Below, one piece after another: positions 14,725 through 17,482 of a stretch of 17,482 nt of DNA. The notes under the pieces are model-generated. The model did no database searches. It saw only the letters and a list, made by a program, of their open reading frames with translations, and was not told the origin of the DNA. The stretch covers positions 1-17,482 of the forward strand of contig UQVC01000041.1 in assembly GCA_900544395.1 (NCBI GenBank). The letters run 5' to 3'. How positions within the stretch are numbered: position 1 is the stretch's first letter; each line of letters begins with the position of its first letter. The position numbers were made by a program, and so were the translations under genes. The stretch comes from an uncultured Ruminococcus sp. Lineage in GTDB: Bacteria; Bacillota; Clostridia; Lachnospirales; Lachnospiraceae.

Positions 14725-14753
14725 CCTCCTGCATCCAATTCCAATGAAGGAGG
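14725..14753 (+). promoter_or_regulatory. Hairpin that can hide the ribosome binding site of Rpn copy 2
   Basis: CCTCCTGCAT (14725-14734) can pair with ATGAAGGAGG (14744-14753) with one G-A mismatch. The second arm is the AAGGAGG ribosome binding site, 7 bases before the ATG at 14761. The arms are identical in copy 1 although the loop differs. Confidence 0.7.
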
Positions 14754-14760
14754 TCTACTT

Positions 14761-15666
14761 ATGAACCAGAACACACCAACACAGCCTGTAAACAGATTGT
14801 ACAAATCCAAAATATTTGCCATGCTCTACAGCAATAAGAAAGAATTGCTGGAACTGTATAATGCAATCAGCGGACGACACTATGAAGATCCGGAGCTTTT
14901 GGAGATCAATACTCTGGAGAATGCAATTTATATGTCCATGCATAATGACGTATCGTTTTTGATTGATTCCCGTTTATCACTGTATGAACATCAGTCCACC
15001 TATAGTCCGAACCTGCCATTGCGGTATTTATTTTATATTTCAGATTTGTACTCCGGGATGACAAAAGACGAGAATTTATATGGTTCGAAATTCGTCCGGA
15101 TTCCGTCCCCTCAGTTCGTTATCTTTTACAACGGAGACAAAGAACAGCCTGATCGGAGCATCCTGAAGTTGTCTGATGCATACCGAGTGGAAGAAGAGGA
15201 TCCGGCATTGGAACTGAAGGCAATTATGCTGAATATCAATCGCGGACATAATGAGAAGCTAAAGGGGATGTGTAAATCATTGAACGACTATTCCGAATAT
15301 ACGGAAAGAGTCCGAAAGTATGCCAGAACCATTCCCATTGAAGAGGCTGTGGAACAGGCGATTACAGAATGCATAAAAGAAGACATTCTGGCAGAATTTT
15401 TAAAACAAAATCGAGCGGAGGCGAAATCAGTGAGTATCTACGAATATGATCAGGAAAAGCATATGAGACAGGAACGGGAAGCTTCCTGGGAAGAGGGACG
15501 AGAAGCTGGAATCAAAGAAGGAAAAGCTATCAAAAAAGAGGCACTTCTGAAAGAACAAATCCAAAAGAAACTGGCGAAAGGGTATTCCATCCCGGATATT
15601 GCGGATGCATTGGAAGAGGAGGAATCTCTGATTTTTCAATGCATTCAGGAAATGAAGGACGCATAA
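14761..15666 (+). CDS. Rpn-family recombination-promoting nuclease/putative transposase
   Basis: This 301-residue protein belongs to the PD-(D/E)XK-like Rpn group. Members studied in E. coli are DNA endonucleases that raise RecA-independent recombination. The core is visible near the N-terminus: D63 and D69 in NDVSFLIDS, then YEHQ with E76 and Q78, the E-x-Q variant of the catalytic motif, followed by LRYLFYISDLY and a QFVIFYNG strand. After residue 215 comes a charged helical region (DQEKHMRQEREASWEEGREAG) and a final helix-turn-helix-like end (KLAKGYSIPDIADAL). The ATG follows AAGGAGG at 7 bases. The leader can hide that site. The gene is intact, unlike its inverted copy at 9386-10255. The family call is strong; the biological role in Clostridia is unknown. 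Confidence 0.87.
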   Translation: MNQNTPTQPVNRLYKSKIFAMLYSNKKELLELYNAISGRHYEDPELLEINTLENAIYMSMHNDVSFLIDSRLSLYEHQSTYSPNLPLRYLFYISDLYSGMTKDENLYGSKFVRIPSPQFVIFYNGDKEQPDRSILKLSDAYRVEEEDPALELKAIMLNINRGHNEKLKGMCKSLNDYSEYTERVRKYARTIPIEEAVEQAITECIKEDILAEFLKQNRAEAKSVSIYEYDQEKHMRQEREASWEEGREAGIKEGKAIKKEALLKEQIQKKLAKGYSIPDIADALEEEESLIFQCIQEMKDA

Positions 15667-15679
15667 GGTGAAAAATTCA

Positions 15680-15738
15680 AGCTTCCCATCAAAGTGGTGT
15701 ATTTCAAAATATACCTCCTGATGGGAAGCTCCTTTTTT
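15680..15738. terminator. Bidirectional hairpin terminator, member C of the family
   Basis: AGCTTCCCATC (15680-15690) pairs perfectly with GATGGGAAGCT (15720-15730). An inner stem GGTGTATTT/AAATATACC caps it. A T6 run follows at 15733-15738. It lies between Rpn copy 2 and the convergent response-regulator gene. Confidence 0.85.
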
Positions 15739-15751
15739 CAAAGCATTCACA

Positions 15752-17266
15752 TCATCCGACAAATTCTTTACTTTTCATTTCACGCCGCCAGGCAAGCGGA
15801 GATGTTCCGTATTTACGTTTAAACAGGCGATTGAAGTAAGTCTGGCTGGAAAATCCGGACTGGTCCACGATCTCCTTCATCTTTAATCCGGTTTCTTTCA
15901 TCAGTTCCGCAGCGTATTTCAGACGCTCTTCGTTCAGATAATCGTTAAAATAGTATCCGGTCTGCTGGTGAAAAATATTCCCCAGATAAGACGGGTGCAT
16001 ATTCAGCTGGGAGGCAAGTGTCTTTAACGAAATCTCTTTGTTTGAAAATTCATGGATGGCGTCGATGACAGCATCTACACAAGGATACTGGCTGCTTTGG
16101 GCGGACTGAAGATCCGCTAATATCTGGTAACAGGTGGAAATGAACTGTTTTAAATATGCCTGGATCTCATGAAAATATTTTCCGCTTCCCGGAATTTCCT
16201 TTAAAAGCGCAAGCAGTTTCTGGGGTCTGTTTTTCTCAAAGTTTGTCTGAGACAATCCGTGGTTGATCACGGTAAGCTGAAATGCCATACGTTTCCGGGT
16301 ATCAAGCGAAGGATTAAAAGCATCCAGTACCTGGTTTAAATAGGTATCCAAAGGCACCGCAGAAAAATTCTGTTCGATGACGGTGTGAACGGACAGTGGA
16401 AGCAGCAGCGAAGAACAGATCAGATCCTTCATTTCGGTATGTTTTAGAAACAGATAGCTGTGAGCATTGCGGTAGCTTTCGCTGACATCTTCGTAATTGT
16501 CCACGGTATTTCCGACAGACACAAAAAAAGAAAATGGAAACAGACCGCGCACGGTATTCAGATCGGCAAGGAATTGTTCCATATCCGGTGCAGAATCGGT
16601 ACCGCTTAAAATACACACAAGACAGGTCGGCGTCTCAAAATAGAAATGACTCTGGAACTTTCCGATACAGGAGGCCAGAAGCCAGTCAAACAAAGAAGAC
16701 ATTTTCTGTGCGTTGGCGTCTGTAGAAGAAAAAATACAGACGGTGTAATTATTCAGGGACAGATTGATGCCAAGCAGTTCAGCGCGGGTCAGAAAATCGG
16801 CGCTGTCCAGTGTTCCTTTCACCCAGTTTTCTGTGAACAGACTGCGGAATGTCAGCATGGAAGAACCATATGTATTCGAAAGTGTATTCCTCTCTTTCAA
16901 ATGTTTGGCAACAGACTGAATGGATTCCAGCAGTTCTTCCGGATTTAATGGTTTTAACAGATAGTTTTCCGCACCGTTTCTCAGTGCAGTCCGTACATAT
17001 TCAAAATTATCATAAGCAGACAAAACCAGAAGCGACAAAAGCGGCTGGATGGCTTTGGCTTCCGTGATCAGGGTAAGTCCGCTCATTTCCGGCATATTGA
17101 TGTCCGTGATTAAAAGATCGATTGTATGGGAGTGGATATAAGAAAGAACACGCTGCGGATCTGTATCCGCATATGCGATTTCAAAATTGGAGCCTTCCCA
17201 GTCAATCGATTTTTTTAAGTCTTCAAGAACAAAAGGTTCATCATCTACGATAACAACCTGATACAT
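15752..17266 (-). CDS. YesN-type response regulator: receiver plus AraC DNA-binding domain
   Basis: This is a 504-residue two-component transcription regulator. Residues 1-120 are a receiver domain with the acidic pair D8/D9, phospho-acceptor D55 in LLITDINMPEMSG, S83 in VLSAYD and K105 in YLLKPLNPEE. Residues of about 125-390 form the variable linker region. Residues of about 405-504 are the AraC helix-turn-helix (LKTLASQLNMHPSYLGNIFHQQ, then KEIVDQSGFSSQTYFNRLFKRKYGTSPLAW). The ATG at 17266 follows AAAGGAGGA; an upstream in-frame ATG at 17308 has no such site. Regulators of this type usually pair with a YesM-like histidine kinase and control sugar uptake genes; no kinase is visible here, though the window ends shortly after the divergent gene starts. 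The family is certain; the target is unknown. Confidence 0.95.
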   Translation of the reverse strand: MYQVVIVDDEPFVLEDLKKSIDWEGSNFEIAYADTDPQRVLSYIHSHTIDLLITDINMPEMSGLTLITEAKAIQPLLSLLVLSAYDNFEYVRTALRNGAENYLLKPLNPEELLESIQSVAKHLKERNTLSNTYGSSMLTFRSLFTENWVKGTLDSADFLTRAELLGINLSLNNYTVCIFSSTDANAQKMSSLFDWLLASCIGKFQSHFYFETPTCLVCILSGTDSAPDMEQFLADLNTVRGLFPFSFFVSVGNTVDNYEDVSESYRNAHSYLFLKHTEMKDLICSSLLLPLSVHTVIEQNFSAVPLDTYLNQVLDAFNPSLDTRKRMAFQLTVINHGLSQTNFEKNRPQKLLALLKEIPGSGKYFHEIQAYLKQFISTCYQILADLQSAQSSQYPCVDAVIDAIHEFSNKEISLKTLASQLNMHPSYLGNIFHQQTGYYFNDYLNEERLKYAAELMKETGLKMKEIVDQSGFSSQTYFNRLFKRKYGTSPLAWRREMKSKEFVG

Positions 17267-17325
17267 GAAACACTCCTCCTTTAGATTCCAATAACAAAAA
17301 TAGAACAAATTTCATATTTTTGCAC

Positions 17326-17351
17326 TTATTCTAAATCCTAGTATAGAATAA
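17326..17351. promoter_or_regulatory. Palindrome in the divergent promoter region, possible operator
   Basis: TTATTCTA (17326-17333) and TAGAATAA (17344-17351) are perfect inverted repeats 10 bases apart. They sit 60 bases upstream of the response-regulator start and overlap a minus-strand TATACT -10-like sequence. Either a dimeric repressor site or chance in AT-rich DNA. Confidence 0.4.
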
Positions 17352-17386
17352 ATTAAATTTCTGCTATATATTTTTGAGATGATGTA

Positions 17387-17395
17387 TGGTAAAAT
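17387..17395 (+). promoter_or_regulatory. Possible extended -10 promoter of the last, partial gene
   Basis: TGGTAAAAT fits the extended -10 pattern (TGn then TAAAAT). It lies 27 bases before the ATG at 17423. No good -35 is present at the right distance. Confidence 0.4.
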
Positions 17396-17422
17396 AGTGT
17401 TATCAAAGAAAGGATGAACGCT

Positions 17423-17482
17423 ATGAAAAAAACATATCTTCCTCTGTCAGATGAAGACAGGAATTACCTTAAATCATTATCA
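17423..17482 (+). CDS. Start of an unidentified gene, cut by the window edge
   Basis: Only the first 20 codons are present, beginning MKKTYLPLSDEDRNY. An AAAGGA ribosome binding site lies 10 bases before the ATG, and a possible extended -10 is further upstream. The N-terminus is polar with no signal peptide. It is divergent from the response-regulator gene. The family cannot be recognised from this fragment. Confidence 0.6.
   Translation, partial: MKKTYLPLSDEDRNYLKSLS

Larger units (their letters stand above)
14516..15730 (+). repeat. Rpn element, copy 2
   Basis: This is the intact copy of the unit also found, inverted, at 9321-10500. In order it holds an AT-rich start with paired TTATAA motifs, an extended -10 promoter, a structured leader, the Rpn gene and a terminal hairpin. 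The length difference from copy 1 (about 35 bases) is explained by the 36-base in-frame insertion in the gene. Confidence 0.8.

Noticed and set aside
9386..15666. Classical composite transposon with insertion sequences at both ends
   Set aside because: The flanking genes are Rpn-type nucleases, not DDE or Y1 transposases, and no terminal inverted repeats or target duplications are evident.
1..17482. CRISPR arrays, tRNA or rRNA genes
   Set aside because: No regularly spaced short repeats and no tRNA or rRNA signature were seen on either strand.

Overview
The window looks like the chromosome of an anaerobic, moderately low-GC member of the Clostridia, most likely a gut Lachnospiraceae (Blautia, Dorea or Mediterraneibacter-like). 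The evidence is a long single-chain pyruvate:ferredoxin oxidoreductase, strong AGGAGG ribosome binding sites, a corrinoid methyltransferase set, a YesN-type response regulator and two Rpn-type nuclease genes. This assignment rests on gene content and style, not on a database search.

Layout: (1) 1-2576, the 3' part of the pyruvate:ferredoxin oxidoreductase gene, closed by a strong terminator. (2) 2652-9308, a corrinoid (vitamin B12) module. An AraC regulator with a PocR-like sensor domain is divergent from a corrinoid-protein gene with a textbook sigma-A promoter. A cobalamin riboswitch follows, lying inside the gene string. Next come a RACo-type corrinoid reductive activator with an extra MetH-activation-like N-terminal domain and a zinc-type UroD/MtaA-family methyltransferase. 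A separately promoted pair follows: a DUF4430 protein and an ECF transporter S component that may import corrinoid. (3) 9321-15738, an accessory island. Two copies of a roughly 1.2-kb Rpn nuclease element lie in inverted orientation around a two-gene ABC exporter operon and a methyltransferase remnant. The first ABC gene is split by an in-frame TAG, and Rpn copy 1 has an in-frame TGA at codon 12, so the island shows decay. (4) 15752-17482, a YesN-like response regulator on the minus strand and the first 20 codons of a divergent gene that runs off the window.

How the genes may work together: the methyltransferase would exchange methyl groups with the cobalt of the corrinoid protein. The RACo protein would rescue corrinoid that has oxidised to Co(II). 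The PocR-AraC protein would sense a small ligand and control the divergent promoter. The riboswitch would couple expression of the activator and methyltransferase to the cobalamin level, and the S component could refill the corrinoid pool. No obvious dedicated substrate methyltransferase (MttB, MtaB or MtrH-like) is in the window, so the methyl donor is unknown.

Most notable structures: the mid-operon riboswitch; the Rpn leaders, in which the ribosome binding site can be paired by an upstream CCTCCT; and a family of three related 51-53-nt hairpin terminators whose arms change in a compensatory way. No tRNA, rRNA, CRISPR array or classical insertion sequence was seen.
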